Shown here: positions 8,142 to 15,976 of the stretch, piece by piece
Position numbering within the stretch: the first letter of the stretch is position 1
Layout of the letters: each line of letters starts with the position of its first letter
Assembly (NCBI RefSeq): GCF_000463075.2
Contig: NZ_AVAQ01000019.1
Span: 1 to 41,120 of the forward strand
Direction: 5' to 3'
DNA: 41,120 nt
From: Lactiplantibacillus plantarum EGD-AQ4
Lineage (GTDB): Bacteria > Bacillota > Bacilli > Lactobacillales > Lactobacillaceae
The notes under the pieces: generated by a model
What the model was told of the DNA's origin: nothing
The model's database searches: none
The model's input: the letters and a program-made list of their open reading frames with translations, nothing else
Made by a program: the position numbers and the translations under genes

Positions 8142-8981
8142 TTATTGACGGACTTTCTGTAAGTATCGTTCAAAAATAACCGCTAAGCCATCACTACCTA
8201 ACTCGCGGAAAAGATTGATGATCCGTTGACATTCCGCATCACTAGTCGTTTCCCCGGTCACCAACAGCATGGCGTTTTCAAAAAATTCCAAGCAGGCTTT
8301 TTCAAACAGTAAATCGTAAGTCAGCCTATTTTGGTGTAACTTATTCAAAATAAAAGTGGCGCGTTCAAACTCTTCACGTTCTATGAAGAGGATCAAAACG
8401 TTGGTCAGCATTCGAAATGACTCGTTGCCATATTTTCGCAGTGTGGAATACATACTTAAATTGTGCAAAGACTTTGAGAGTGTGACATCGATGAATTCGG
8501 TTGAAAAAATGAACATGCAATTGTTAAAAAGGACGGTTTCGTAATGCGTCCATGTTTCGACATTGGTGAGGTAATCACGAAGTAGTGCCTCACAAGGGCC
8601 GCTAGCATGATTACTTAATTTATGCTTTAAAACATTAATCAGACAGTACATATGAAGATAGGATTGGTTAATCTGTTTGAGTTCTAGGTATTTGGCAATC
8701 ATTTTATCCAGCGATTTTAGATCACCCTTGTCAAAAAAAGTTTTGACTTTGTTCATATCAGCAAAAATTTTGTCTTGGCGAAAGTTGTTCTTGATGAAAT
8801 AGAACTCGTCGAAATTCACGTGGAGTTGATCCAGAATGAATTTGAACGTATTAATGGAAGTGTTGACCTGTCCGTGAACAATTCGGTAGTAGTTTTGCCG
8901 ACTGAGTGTTGTCCCACAGAGCTCTTTTAATGAAATATTTTTATTTCGTCTAATGAATTCTAAAGTCTCACCAAGTTCCAT
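8142..8981 (-). CDS. Rgg/GadR/MutR-like transcriptional regulator
   Basis: 279 residues. An N-terminal Cro/C1-type helix-turn-helix (about residues 3-60; LGETLEFIRRNKNISLKEL and SRQNYYRIVHG) is followed by an all-helical TPR-like C-terminal domain, as in Rgg regulators of the RRNPP superfamily, which bind short peptides. ATG 8981 is chosen because AGGAGGT lies 6 bases upstream; a 10-codon longer reading lacks a ribosome site. It is divergent from an ABC transporter set. By analogy with Rgg loci it probably controls the divergent genes, perhaps in response to a peptide (inference). AT-richer than the flanks. Confidence 0.85.
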   Translation of the reverse strand: MELGETLEFIRRNKNISLKELCGTTLSRQNYYRIVHGQVNTSINTFKFILDQLHVNFDEFYFIKNNFRQDKIFADMNKVKTFFDKGDLKSLDKMIAKYLELKQINQSYLHMYCLINVLKHKLSNHASGPCEALLRDYLTNVETWTHYETVLFNNCMFIFSTEFIDVTLSKSLHNLSMYSTLRKYGNESFRMLTNVLILFIEREEFERATFILNKLHQNRLTYDLLFEKACLEFFENAMLLVTGETTSDAECQRIINLFRELGSDGLAVIFERYLQKVRQ

Positions 8982-9102
8982 TCGGGACCTCCTAAATACT
9001 GATGATGTCACATATCTGTGTCAAATGTTAAACATACACAACCTCATGGTCAGTTTTCTGAAAAGCATTGTATGCTAGTAGTATATCACTGGTGAAGAAT
9101 GG

Positions 9103-9130
9103 TTGGCGACTGATTTGTACGATATACAAT
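9103..9130 (+). promoter_or_regulatory. Putative promoter of the ABC operon
   Basis: TTGGCG (9103-9108), 16-bp spacer, TACAAT (9125-9130). Transcription would begin near 9137, giving an mRNA leader of about 220 bases before the gene at 9359. That leader holds a small ORF (9142) and a hairpin (9277-9305). Confidence 0.45.
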
Positions 9131-9141
9131 GATTTTAGACG

Positions 9142-9267
9142 ATGAGTTGGTCGCGAATACTACTGCTGATTGTGAAGATAGCGGCGGTGCCAAGTCTTGC
9201 GTACAAGGTCAAAAAATGTCGTCATGGTGCGCATTCGGTTACAACAATTCCCATAAAACCAAATTAA
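9142..9267 (+). CDS. Doubtful 41-residue peptide ORF in the Rgg/ABC interval
   Basis: ATG 9142 opens 41 codons: MSWSRILLLIVKIAAVP, then a basic stretch around YKVKKCRHG and a polar tail. A short hydrophobic, cationic peptide beside an Rgg-like regulator and an ABC immunity-like transporter could be a signalling peptide or a leaderless bacteriocin (aureocin A53-type peptides also begin MSW with a cationic amphipathic segment). Against it: no Shine-Dalgarno site, and the ATG lies only about 5 bases from the predicted transcript start. A 72-codon frame from 9129 overlaps it and also lacks a ribosome site. Confidence 0.2.
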   Translation: MSWSRILLLIVKIAAVPSLAYKVKKCRHGAHSVTTIPIKPN

Positions 9268-9276
9268 GTAGCACCG

Positions 9277-9305
9277 CTGAAAGGCCGAAAAATCGGCGTA
9301 TTCAG
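9277..9305 (+). promoter_or_regulatory. Hairpin in the ABC operon leader
   Basis: Nested stem CTGAA/TTCAG outside GCCGA/TCGGC with an AAAA loop. There is no T run, so it is not a terminator. It lies 54 bases before the first ABC gene and could affect mRNA stability or translation. Confidence 0.35.
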
Positions 9306-9358
9306 AATTATGAAAATTTAGGTCACCAGATTAATTTTGAAAACTGAGGAGGAGCCTG

Positions 9359-9571
9359 ATGATTTACGAAATCCTAGTCCCATTAATTCTAATTTACCTG
9401 ATGTATGTCGGTTACTTTTTATACGATTTGACACATGTAATCAAGACAACCAAATATGTGCCTAAGCTAGTGTGGGGGCTTGTCATTTGCCTTTCAGTAC
9501 CGCTGGGCGGGTTACTTTATTATGTGTTGGGGCGTCAACTAGAAGGTGACAAACGTGAAAAAAATCGTTGA
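9359..9571 (+). CDS. PLDc_N (YxlE-like) small membrane protein
   Basis: 70 residues with two transmembrane helices (about 5-25 and 38-58). It fits the PLDc_N domain, the membrane anchor segment found alone in small proteins such as B. subtilis YxlE. In Bacillus YxlE precedes ABC genes yxlF and yxlG, the same order as here. Such three-gene sets also appear as bacteriocin self-immunity modules. A GAGGAGG ribosome site lies just upstream of ATG 9359. It overlaps the following ATPase start. Confidence 0.78.
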   Translation: MIYEILVPLILIYLMYVGYFLYDLTHVIKTTKYVPKLVWGLVICLSVPLGGLLYYVLGRQLEGDKREKNR

Positions 9572-10445
9572 AACCAAAGATTTAACTGTCAAATTCAAAG
9601 ATTTTCTGGCGCTCGATCATATCAATGTTTCAATTGAACAATCTGCTGGAGTGATTGGCTTAATCGGACCGAACGGCGCTGGAAAAACGACACTTCTCAA
9701 TACATTTATTGGGCAGATTGGCCTTTTTGAAGGGACTGTCGTTGCTGAAACGGCACACATTGCCTATTGTCCAGATACGCCCGAATTCGATCCATATCTG
9801 AGTGCGTTTGAAATTATGCAGCAATCTTTGCGCTTGGCTGGAAAAGACGTCAATGCCGCTAAAATTACGCAGACTTTAGAACAGGTGGGACTGTTTGAAC
9901 ATCGTTACCGAATAGCAGGGAATTTCTCGCGTGGCATGAAGCAACGATTGGGAATTGCGGCTGCATTGGTGTTAGAACCACAGTTGTTATTGTTGGATGA
10001 GCCAACCAGTGCACTAGATCCGTTTGGACGAGCCGACATTTTAAAAATCATCACAGAAGTTTCTCGCAGACTAACAGTTATCATCTCAAGTCATATCTTG
10101 AGCGACATTCAAGAAATCGCAACATCGCTAATTGTGTTGAACAAGGGACAGTTGATTTATGAAGGGCCAGCATCAGATTTCATGACGGTGAATGATCACA
10201 TGGCAACATTAGCGCTTCGAGACATTGAAGCTGGTGAGGCAACACTCAATTATCTCAGTCATAAGGGAGCTGAGGTTCAGTGGGATGGTCAAAATCAGCA
10301 GGTCATTTTTCCAGACGACCAACTGCCTAAAGTTTTACAAATGATGATACCAATGGCAACTCAGATTAGATACTTAGGCAGGCACGAAATGACGTTGGAA
10401 AAGTCGTTTGAAGATGCGGTGTTGCAACGGGAGGGGAAAGAATGA
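9555..10445 (+). CDS. ABC transporter ATP-binding protein (YxlF-like)
   Basis: 296 residues. Walker A GPNGAGKT (38-45), signature FSRGMKQR (124-131), Walker B LLLLDEP (144-150), switch His in IISSH. The C-terminal 80 residues are the accessory domain of drug/bacteriocin-type exporters. AGAAGGTG (9541-9548) supports GTG 9555; the other in-frame GTG at 9546 would lie inside that ribosome site. It overlaps the preceding gene by 17 bases and the permease by 4 (ATGA), so the three are translationally coupled. Predicted to energise the permease at 10442. Confidence 0.92.
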   Translation: MKKIVETKDLTVKFKDFLALDHINVSIEQSAGVIGLIGPNGAGKTTLLNTFIGQIGLFEGTVVAETAHIAYCPDTPEFDPYLSAFEIMQQSLRLAGKDVNAAKITQTLEQVGLFEHRYRIAGNFSRGMKQRLGIAAALVLEPQLLLLDEPTSALDPFGRADILKIITEVSRRLTVIISSHILSDIQEIATSLIVLNKGQLIYEGPASDFMTVNDHMATLALRDIEAGEATLNYLSHKGAEVQWDGQNQQVIFPDDQLPKVLQMMIPMATQIRYLGRHEMTLEKSFEDAVLQREGKE

Positions 10446-11188
10446 AGTTGGAGGTCTTAAGATGGTATCGGAGTAAAAGTTTCGTCGTTGCATTTATTAT
10501 TTGTGCGATGTCTGGAATAAGCGCACCGTTATCTGCGTATTTTGCTGATGAAATTCTCAAACAATTTGGTGGTGATTCCGCTAAGATCATCATGTCATCC
10601 CCGACTTGGCCAGTGGTTCTATTAGCCTATTTTAAAAATGTTGAACAATTGGTGTTATTCATCTTGGTGTTTTTGGTGGCGTCAAAATGTTATCTCGGGA
10701 AGAACAAATCGCTGGCGTTATTTTACACGACGCGTGCACAGTCGGCTGGACAGATTTTTATGCCAAGAGTGATGATGGGGGGTGCCGTCACTGCCGTATC
10801 AATGGCAATCGGTGGGGCATGTGCGTTTTATATGACGTACGTATTATTTGATGGCAAACTCGACGTTTGGAATGCCTTGGCCCTTCTAGCTTTAAATATG
10901 GTCGTTATCGTGGCCTTGGTTATTGTCGGTGCAGTCATTGGTATTTGGTGGTCATCGCCATTTTTGTCAGCAATTACGATTGAAGTGTTGGTCTTAGTCG
11001 CCGGGATATTGAATGGTACCAATGGCTTCAAGTCTTGGTCGCCGACCTTGTTGTTAATGCCGCGAAACTTGGTTAACCATGCGATTGATACTTACTTTGT
11101 GGTCAGAATGGGGATTGTACTGGTCGTTATTATGCTGCTGGCAGTTGCAAGTATCAAGTTCAAGCCTTTAAGACAAAAGCTGACTTAG
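10442..11188 (+). CDS. ABC-2-type permease (YxlG-like)
   Basis: 248 residues with about six hydrophobic segments (near 13-33, 57-78, 103-126, 138-165, 170-190, 215-237), a normal size for an ABC-2 permease. It is coupled to the ATPase through an ATGA overlap. Exported substrate unknown; peptide or antibiotic resistance is the usual role of such sets. Confidence 0.85.
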   Translation: MKLEVLRWYRSKSFVVAFIICAMSGISAPLSAYFADEILKQFGGDSAKIIMSSPTWPVVLLAYFKNVEQLVLFILVFLVASKCYLGKNKSLALFYTTRAQSAGQIFMPRVMMGGAVTAVSMAIGGACAFYMTYVLFDGKLDVWNALALLALNMVVIVALVIVGAVIGIWWSSPFLSAITIEVLVLVAGILNGTNGFKSWSPTLLLMPRNLVNHAIDTYFVVRMGIVLVVIMLLAVASIKFKPLRQKLT

Positions 11189-11263
11189 GTTTGACGATAC
11201 CTGTATTTCCAAAATCAGCTAACGCCTGCATATCGGGGATAGTGACCAACTGAATCTCAGCAT

Positions 11264-11304
11264 AAAAAAGCCCTCAGAAACCGGCAATATGGATTTCTGA
11301 AGGC
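11264..11304 (-). terminator. Terminator of the HAD gene
   Basis: On the minus strand GCCTTCAGAAA pairs with TTTCTGAGGGC, followed by six T. It is 92 bases past the HAD stop; in the plus direction it lacks a T run. Confidence 0.8.
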
Positions 11305-11395
11305 ATGTTTGAGATTCACCGTCAGTGATGACTAGGTTCATGAACCAAAATGACGATGGTCGGTCGACAGTCACACTGACAATAGTTGACGGTAT

Positions 11396-12079
11396 TTAAG
11401 CTGTTAATAACAGTTTTTGTAGCTGTGTAAAGTTATCCACAGTATAAGTTGGTTTAATGGCTGACTCATTGGACAAGTGCTGTGGGTTATACCACACGCT
11501 CGGCAGTTGAACGTTGGCCGCACCTGCAATATCAGAGCGCAGGCTATCACCGACCATGACCGTATTGGTGGTCGTCATTTCAGGATACTGCGCGTGAATC
11601 GCTTGGAAAAAGTGGGGGTTGGGTTTGGCATAGCCGACACTCTCAGAGATGAAGACGTGGTCAAAATAAGGGGTCATGTGGGCCCCTGCCAAACGACTGA
11701 GCTGAGTATGCTTGATGCCATTGGTTCCCACTAGCAAGGTCATGCCGGCATCCTTCAGCGTGTGTAGCAGATCACGTGCGCCCGGAATCACTTGGTAACT
11801 ATGGGCCAGCAATTGGTCATATTCTTGTTGGACGCTCGGACCATCCACGTTAATGCCAAGGGTCGCCAAGAAGACTTCAAAACGCTGGTCTAATAAGGCA
11901 TCACGCGCGGCGCCTTGTTCAATTTGACGCCAGATGGTTTCGTTGTAGGCTTGATAATCGTCTTCGGCTTGCGGAATATTAGGCACACCGTGATTTTGAA
12001 AGACGGCAGTCAAACTGGCCGCTTCAGCGCGGTCAAAATCAAGAATGGTATTGTCGAGATCAAAAATTGCATACTGCAT
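11396..12079 (-). CDS. HAD hydrolase, YjjG-type 5'-nucleotidase
   Basis: 227 residues. HAD motif I is DLDNT with nucleophile D7 and acid D9, motif II lies in LLVGTNG, motif III is the lysine of YAKPNP and motif IV is MVGDSLRSD. The helical cap after motif I (residues 15-95) is subfamily I. Length and the DLDNTILDF start fit the YjjG/YfnB family (nucleoside monophosphatases and house-cleaning phosphatases). ATG 12079 is chosen because the protein begins directly with the first HAD strand; its ribosome site is weak. It is divergent from the acetyltransferase at 12176. Confidence 0.9.
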   Translation of the reverse strand: MQYAIFDLDNTILDFDRAEAASLTAVFQNHGVPNIPQAEDDYQAYNETIWRQIEQGAARDALLDQRFEVFLATLGINVDGPSVQQEYDQLLAHSYQVIPGARDLLHTLKDAGMTLLVGTNGIKHTQLSRLAGAHMTPYFDHVFISESVGYAKPNPHFFQAIHAQYPEMTTTNTVMVGDSLRSDIAGAANVQLPSVWYNPQHLSNESAIKPTYTVDNFTQLQKLLLTA

Positions 12080-12127
12080 GGAACCACTACTTTCAATAGG
12101 TTTATTGAAACCATCATACAGCAAATT

Positions 12128-12156
12128 TTGGCAGTGTGGTATGCTTAAGTTATCAT
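12128..12156 (+). promoter_or_regulatory. Sigma-A promoter of acetyltransferase 12176
   Basis: TTGGCA (12128-12133), 17-bp spacer, TATCAT (12151-12156), 20 bases before ATG 12176. Confidence 0.65.
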
Positions 12157-12175
12157 AATTTAAAGGAAGTTAAAC

Positions 12176-12745
12176 ATGGAAATCGATAACGATTCAGCGT
12201 ACCAACAAATGATTAATGGCGAACTGTACTTGGAATCACCGCTCCTCCAGCAGCTGCGGCGAGACGTTCGAACCAAGCTAATGCAATATAACCAGATTGC
12301 CGATAATGATGAACGTAATACCAAAGTCAAAAGTCTGTTACGCTCAGCCGGTGACCGTTTCTTTGTCGAACCAACATTTGAATTTAGCTACGGCGTCAAC
12401 ATTCGCATCGGCAACCATTTTTATGCCAATCATGGCGTCACATTATGTGATGAAGGTCTGATTACGATTGGCAATGATTGCAAGTTTGGCCCCAAAGTAG
12501 GCTTGTATACGCCAGCCCATCCACTAGATCCGACTGTGCGGCGGACGGAAGCTGAACGGACGGCGCCGATTACGATTGGCAACGATGTTTGGATTGGCGG
12601 TAGCGCGGTGATTTTACCGGGGGTCACGCTAGGTAATAACGTGATTGTCGGTGCCGGTGCGGTCGTGACGCACTCATTTCCAGACAACGTCATCGTCGTG
12701 GGTAATCCGGCGCGCGTCCTGAAAGAAAATACCCCGCAGTCATAA
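12176..12745 (+). CDS. Sugar O-acetyltransferase (maltose/galactoside acetyltransferase family)
   Basis: 189 residues: an N-terminal Mac domain (about 8-60) and a left-handed beta-helix of hexapeptide repeats (I-IGN, V-IGG, V-LG). The catalytic His is H115 in YTPAHPLD. It transfers acetyl from acetyl-CoA to the 6-OH of a sugar; the family's real role may be detoxifying unused sugars. AAAGGAAG lies 8 bases before the ATG. A homologue sits at 25117. Confidence 0.92.
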   Translation: MEIDNDSAYQQMINGELYLESPLLQQLRRDVRTKLMQYNQIADNDERNTKVKSLLRSAGDRFFVEPTFEFSYGVNIRIGNHFYANHGVTLCDEGLITIGNDCKFGPKVGLYTPAHPLDPTVRRTEAERTAPITIGNDVWIGGSAVILPGVTLGNNVIVGAGAVVTHSFPDNVIVVGNPARVLKENTPQS

Positions 12746-12816
12746 TTGACAATTACAATTAAATTGATGAAAATAAGGGTGTAGTCAGATTATCAGAGAA
12801 TGGGGAGTGGAGTCAG

Positions 12817-13260
12817 ATGTCAGAGATGAGTCCTAAGGAATTCAAGCACATCTTAGTTGGTGTTGATGATTCAGATGATGCCCAGTTAGCGTTCCGGTAC
12901 GCCATTAACCGGGCCAAAAGTGACGGGGCCAAGTTGACCATCGTTTCAATTTTGGAACAGGATAATATGAACGTTTACGAAGCCATGAGCAAGGATTTTG
13001 TTCACGGCCAGCGTAAGGATCTAGAAGAACACGTCATGCAGTATCAGAAGTTAGCACGCGATTTCGGTGTGACGGATGTTAACGCGGTCGTCGATGAAGG
13101 TGACCCAGGCGAGACCATCGTGAAAACGGTGATTCCAGCCTTGAAGCCGGACTTGTTAGTGATTGGCTCAGTTGCCAAGCACGGTGTCCGCAAGTATTTC
13201 GGGTCGCAAGCGGCCTACATGGCAAAGCACGCACCGATTTCGGTACTAGTCATTCGGTAA
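12817..13260 (+). CDS. Universal stress protein, UspA family
   Basis: 147 residues, one Usp domain. HILVGVDDSDDAQLAFRYA holds the first strand and helix; the C-terminal GS-(9 residues)-GSQAAYMAKHAPISVLVIR region forms the nucleotide-binding loop and final strand. ATP binding is likely. GGGGAGTGGAG precedes ATG 12817; a second in-frame ATG four codons later is possible. Monocistronic, with a terminator at 13288. Confidence 0.93.
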   Translation: MSEMSPKEFKHILVGVDDSDDAQLAFRYAINRAKSDGAKLTIVSILEQDNMNVYEAMSKDFVHGQRKDLEEHVMQYQKLARDFGVTDVNAVVDEGDPGETIVKTVIPALKPDLLVIGSVAKHGVRKYFGSQAAYMAKHAPISVLVIR

Positions 13261-13287
13261 GACGGATTAATTTAGCAATATTCAGTT

Positions 13288-13316
13288 AGGGCTGGTGAAG
13301 ACTGGCCCTTTTGTTT
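13288..13316 (+). terminator. Terminator of the usp gene
   Basis: AGGGCTGG / CTGGCCCT stem (with wobble pairs) followed by TTTTGTTTT. Confidence 0.78.
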
Positions 13317-13394
13317 TAGCAGTATTGTCGCAATTGTCTTCAGGTCCTTCCGCTTTCTACTCAAATTCACACCAAACTAGTCACAAAGACCCGT

Positions 13395-13422
13395 TTGTCC
13401 GGCCCCGCTTTTATGCTAAAAT
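13395..13422 (+). promoter_or_regulatory. Promoter of the phosphatase-like gene
   Basis: TTGTCC (13395-13400), 16-bp spacer, TAAAAT (13417-13422), 37 bases before ATG 13459. Confidence 0.6.
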
Positions 13423-13458
13423 AGTTGAATAATCTAAAAAACTAACGGAGAATTCACC

Positions 13459-14097
13459 ATGAAATCTATCACCTTATACTTAGTCGTTGCGGGGGCAACG
13501 TACTTTAATCAACTTGACCGGTTCCAGGGTTGGAGTGGCACACCGCTAACTGTCGCTGGCGTCCAGGCGAGTGCGGCCGTTGGACAGCAGCTCGCCGATA
13601 CACCATTTGAGGCTGCCTTTGCGAGCGATACCAGTCGGGCTGTTCAGACGGCGCAACTGATTTTAAATGCGCAGCCGCAAGCGGTTAAGTTACAGACATT
13701 GTCGTCATTACGTGCGCCATTTTATGGTGGATTTGAAGGCACAGAACGGGCAGCCGTGTGGTCTGGTTTTGCGACCAAACTAGGCTATCCGAGTGTGCCG
13801 GACTTTGCGGCCGACCAAACGCCGAGTGAATTGCAGACGTTGCTGCACGATCATGATGCAGATGGGTTGGCAGAAAGTGGGACTGAATTTTGGACCCGCT
13901 ATCAAGGGGGCTTACAAGAAGTCGTGGCAGCGACGCGTGACCAGGGAACAGCGCTACTGGTCGTGGATCCCGCAACAATGCGGATGATTCGCTACCTCGC
14001 AACGGGCAATATGGCGACCCGTGAAGAAATTGCGCCTAGTGCAGTTGCCGTGATGACTTATACTGGGGATAAGTTTACATTGCAAGCTAGCCACTAA
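13459..14097 (+). CDS. Histidine phosphatase-fold protein without catalytic histidines (pseudoenzyme)
   Basis: 212 residues of the phosphoglycerate mutase/histidine phosphatase superfamily, recognised from YFNQLDRFQGWSGTPLT, ASDTSRAVQTA and FYGGFEG. The active site is gone. The family L-V-R-H-G-E-T is L-V-V-A-G-A-T (R10 to V, nucleophile H11 to A). The acid Glu in LRE is A86 (SLRAPF). The second catalytic S-H-G is D-P-A (H171 to P). Only R60 of the phosphate pocket remains. The frame is full length with its own promoter and a good AACGGAG ribosome site, so it does not look like a decaying pseudogene. Role unknown; phosphate-ligand binding or a regulatory scaffold is possible (inference). Confidence 0.85.
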   Translation: MKSITLYLVVAGATYFNQLDRFQGWSGTPLTVAGVQASAAVGQQLADTPFEAAFASDTSRAVQTAQLILNAQPQAVKLQTLSSLRAPFYGGFEGTERAAVWSGFATKLGYPSVPDFAADQTPSELQTLLHDHDADGLAESGTEFWTRYQGGLQEVVAATRDQGTALLVVDPATMRMIRYLATGNMATREEIAPSAVAVMTYTGDKFTLQASH

Positions 14098-14191
14098 GTT
14101 GTCCACTGTGGATAACGCGTGACTTGCGATTTACGGGAAAATGCGCTAGGGTGAAAATTGAGTTTAAAATAATTAACTAGGAGTTTTTCGG

Positions 14192-14500
14192 ATGCAAGTT
14201 AATATTATTACAAGTGTGGTTGCAGGACAGGAAACAGCCAAAGCGGCGAACGTGCAAGCGTTCATGGATGCATTGTCGGAACAATTAGGGAAGGACTTCA
14301 CGGTAACGCTCGACACGGATTATGGTCAGAGCTTGACGGACCATCGTGCGGACGTCTACTTAGTCTATTTTGGGTCGCAAGCCAACTTATCCCCAGAACA
14401 GCGTTCACAAATGATCATCTTCTATTCTGACGAGGATGTGGATAACTTAAACACGGGACGTTTTGTGGATATGTTGCAGCAACTTAACAAGCAAGCTTAA
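14192..14500 (+). CDS. Unrecognised 102-residue cytoplasmic protein
   Basis: I do not recognise the family. It begins with a beta-strand-like MQVNIITSVVAG and continues as an alternating alpha/beta protein, with VYLVYFGSQANLS in the middle and no membrane segment or cysteine. TAGGAG precedes ATG 14192. It opens a tight run: the next gene starts 22 bases downstream and the following ones overlap, so the four genes to 15713 are probably one operon. Confidence 0.78.
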   Translation: MQVNIITSVVAGQETAKAANVQAFMDALSEQLGKDFTVTLDTDYGQSLTDHRADVYLVYFGSQANLSPEQRSQMIIFYSDEDVDNLNTGRFVDMLQQLNKQA

Positions 14501-14522
14501 TCACAAGTGAGGAAGTGGCACG

Positions 14523-14777
14523 ATGCAACTATTGATTTTAGGGGTCATGGCGATTGTCGTATTTGTCTTAGAAGAATATATCTTTACAGCCAGTCGCCAT
14601 TTCTGGGTCGGCGGGATTGCCCCAGTTTTGTGGACTATTTTGCTGGCTTATTTGGTGTTGGTCAATGCGATGGACTTGACGGTGCGCGAGTATGCACTGG
14701 CAATCATTGCGGTCATTATTCCGTATGTCTGCTGGGGTAATGGCTATCAGCGGCATCAACAACGGCGCCGCTCATGA
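14523..14777 (+). CDS. Small membrane protein, three predicted helices
   Basis: 84 residues with hydrophobic stretches at about 2-20, 28-47 and 56-72 and a basic C-terminus (RHQQRRR). GAGGAAGTGG lies 5 bases before ATG 14523. It ends in an ATGA overlap with the GNAT gene. An overlapping 77-codon frame from 14507 has no ribosome site. Family not recognised. Confidence 0.78.
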   Translation: MQLLILGVMAIVVFVLEEYIFTASRHFWVGGIAPVLWTILLAYLVLVNAMDLTVREYALAIIAVIIPYVCWGNGYQRHQQRRRS

Positions 14778-15259
14778 GCATTCGGCAGATTGCTGCCTCA
14801 CAGGTTCCGCGGGCGTTATTATTAGCGGCGGACCCGTCGTGGGACCAGATTAGGACGTACTTATCGACAGCGACTTGTTATGGCTATCAACAAGCTGGCC
14901 AGATCGTGGGCGTCGTTCTGTTAACAAACGAGCAACCTGGAATTTGTGAAATCAAATCGATTGCGGTCGCCCCAGCCTATCAACATCAAGGAATCGCCAA
15001 GGCACTGTTAAACGCGGCAATCGCTGTTTGTCGACAAGATCCGACTTGTCGTGAGCTGCAAATTGGTACCGGTAATTCGTCACTACGGCAGCTAGCGATT
15101 TATCAACGTGCCGGCTTTGAACTAATCGATATTTGGGTCGACTACTTTGTGGATAACTATCCAGCACCAATCTATGAGAATGGTATCCAGTGCAAAAGTA
15201 TGGTGCGTTTGCGCCAATCAATGATTGAGGAGGTGACAACCCATGTGGAAAGCGAGTAA
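14774..15259 (+). CDS. GNAT family N-acetyltransferase
   Basis: 161 residues. GNAT motif A is visible as IKSIAVAPAYQHQGIAKALL (acetyl-CoA pyrophosphate loop Q-x-x-G-x-A), followed by GTGNSSLRQLAIYQRAGFE, motif B. Acetyl acceptor unknown. Translationally coupled to the membrane gene before it (ATGA) and overlapping the one after by 17 bases. Confidence 0.9.
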   Translation: MSIRQIAASQVPRALLLAADPSWDQIRTYLSTATCYGYQQAGQIVGVVLLTNEQPGICEIKSIAVAPAYQHQGIAKALLNAAIAVCRQDPTCRELQIGTGNSSLRQLAIYQRAGFELIDIWVDYFVDNYPAPIYENGIQCKSMVRLRQSMIEEVTTHVESE

Positions 15260-15713
15260 TTTGTTAAGTAGTTGGTTTTACGGTGCAATTGCCGTCTTTA
15301 TGCTGATGTTTTTCACTGCGCGCCAAGAAGTCAATCACATCGTGTTGGAATTCAATCCGTTGGTGATTTATAGCATTATTTGCGCGCTGGTCCTATTTCC
15401 AATCGTGAAATATCGTTGGCCGCGTGTGTTTCAAGTCTGGCGCAAAACGCCCAAAGAACCTGAATCCACACGCCCAGACGATGATCAGATCATTCAAGAT
15501 TCTGGCCGGCCATGGTCAGTTGCCGCCAAGCGCACTAAGCCGAAACCAGTACCGACTGCACTAACGCCGCAAGTTGAAGCAAAGAGTGACTTTATGGATG
15601 GCTTCATCAACTTCTTCAAAAATATCGTGATGGCGATGATTTTAGTGCCATTGAGTCCTTTTGTTTGTGGGTATTTTTGGTTGCACGACCGGCGTGCTAA
15701 GAATCAATCTTAG
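15243..15713 (+). CDS. Hypothetical membrane protein with a basic cytoplasmic linker
   Basis: 156 residues. Two N-terminal hydrophobic helices (about 12-27 and 39-57), a polar proline-rich linker (70-115) and a C-terminal helix (125-148, FFKNIVMAMILVPLSPFVCGYF). GAGGAGGTGA, about 8 bases before ATG 15243, lies inside the end of the GNAT gene. Family not recognised. Last gene of the four-gene unit. Confidence 0.78.
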   Translation: MWKASNLLSSWFYGAIAVFMLMFFTARQEVNHIVLEFNPLVIYSIICALVLFPIVKYRWPRVFQVWRKTPKEPESTRPDDDQIIQDSGRPWSVAAKRTKPKPVPTALTPQVEAKSDFMDGFINFFKNIVMAMILVPLSPFVCGYFWLHDRRAKNQS

Positions 15714-15740
15714 GTAGGTTGTTCCGGTTATGAACAAGTG

Positions 15741-15776
15741 GGGGATAACTCGGAAAACAATTCGAAAGTTATCCCC
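15741..15776. other. Perfect 10-bp inverted repeat without T run
   Basis: GGGGATAACT and AGTTATCCCC with a 16-base loop, just after the operon stop. There is no U tract, so it is not a terminator alone; it may act with the terminator at 15804 or protect a 3' end. Confidence 0.5.
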
Positions 15777-15803
15777 TGTGGACAAATTAAAACTGATGGT
15801 GGT

Positions 15804-15836
15804 CGTAAGTATGTGTATAACGCTTACGGCTTTTTT
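15804..15836 (+). terminator. Terminator of the 14192-15713 operon
   Basis: CGTAAG and CTTACG around a 13-base loop, then GC and six T. Confidence 0.7.
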
Positions 15837-15976
15837 GTGTGTCCTAATCACCATTAGCCAGTTACTTCAGATGAATGAGGATACAGACTGACATAGGTTC
15901 ATAAAATACGGACTACGATACCAGGAATGGGGCTTATGAGAGATGGATTGGTAGATGAATACCATCAGATAAGTGG

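Noticed and set aside
9129-9347. 72-codon frame with a GG site that could be read as a bacteriocin leader
   Set aside because: No ribosome site, odd composition, and it overlaps the alternative frame at 9142.
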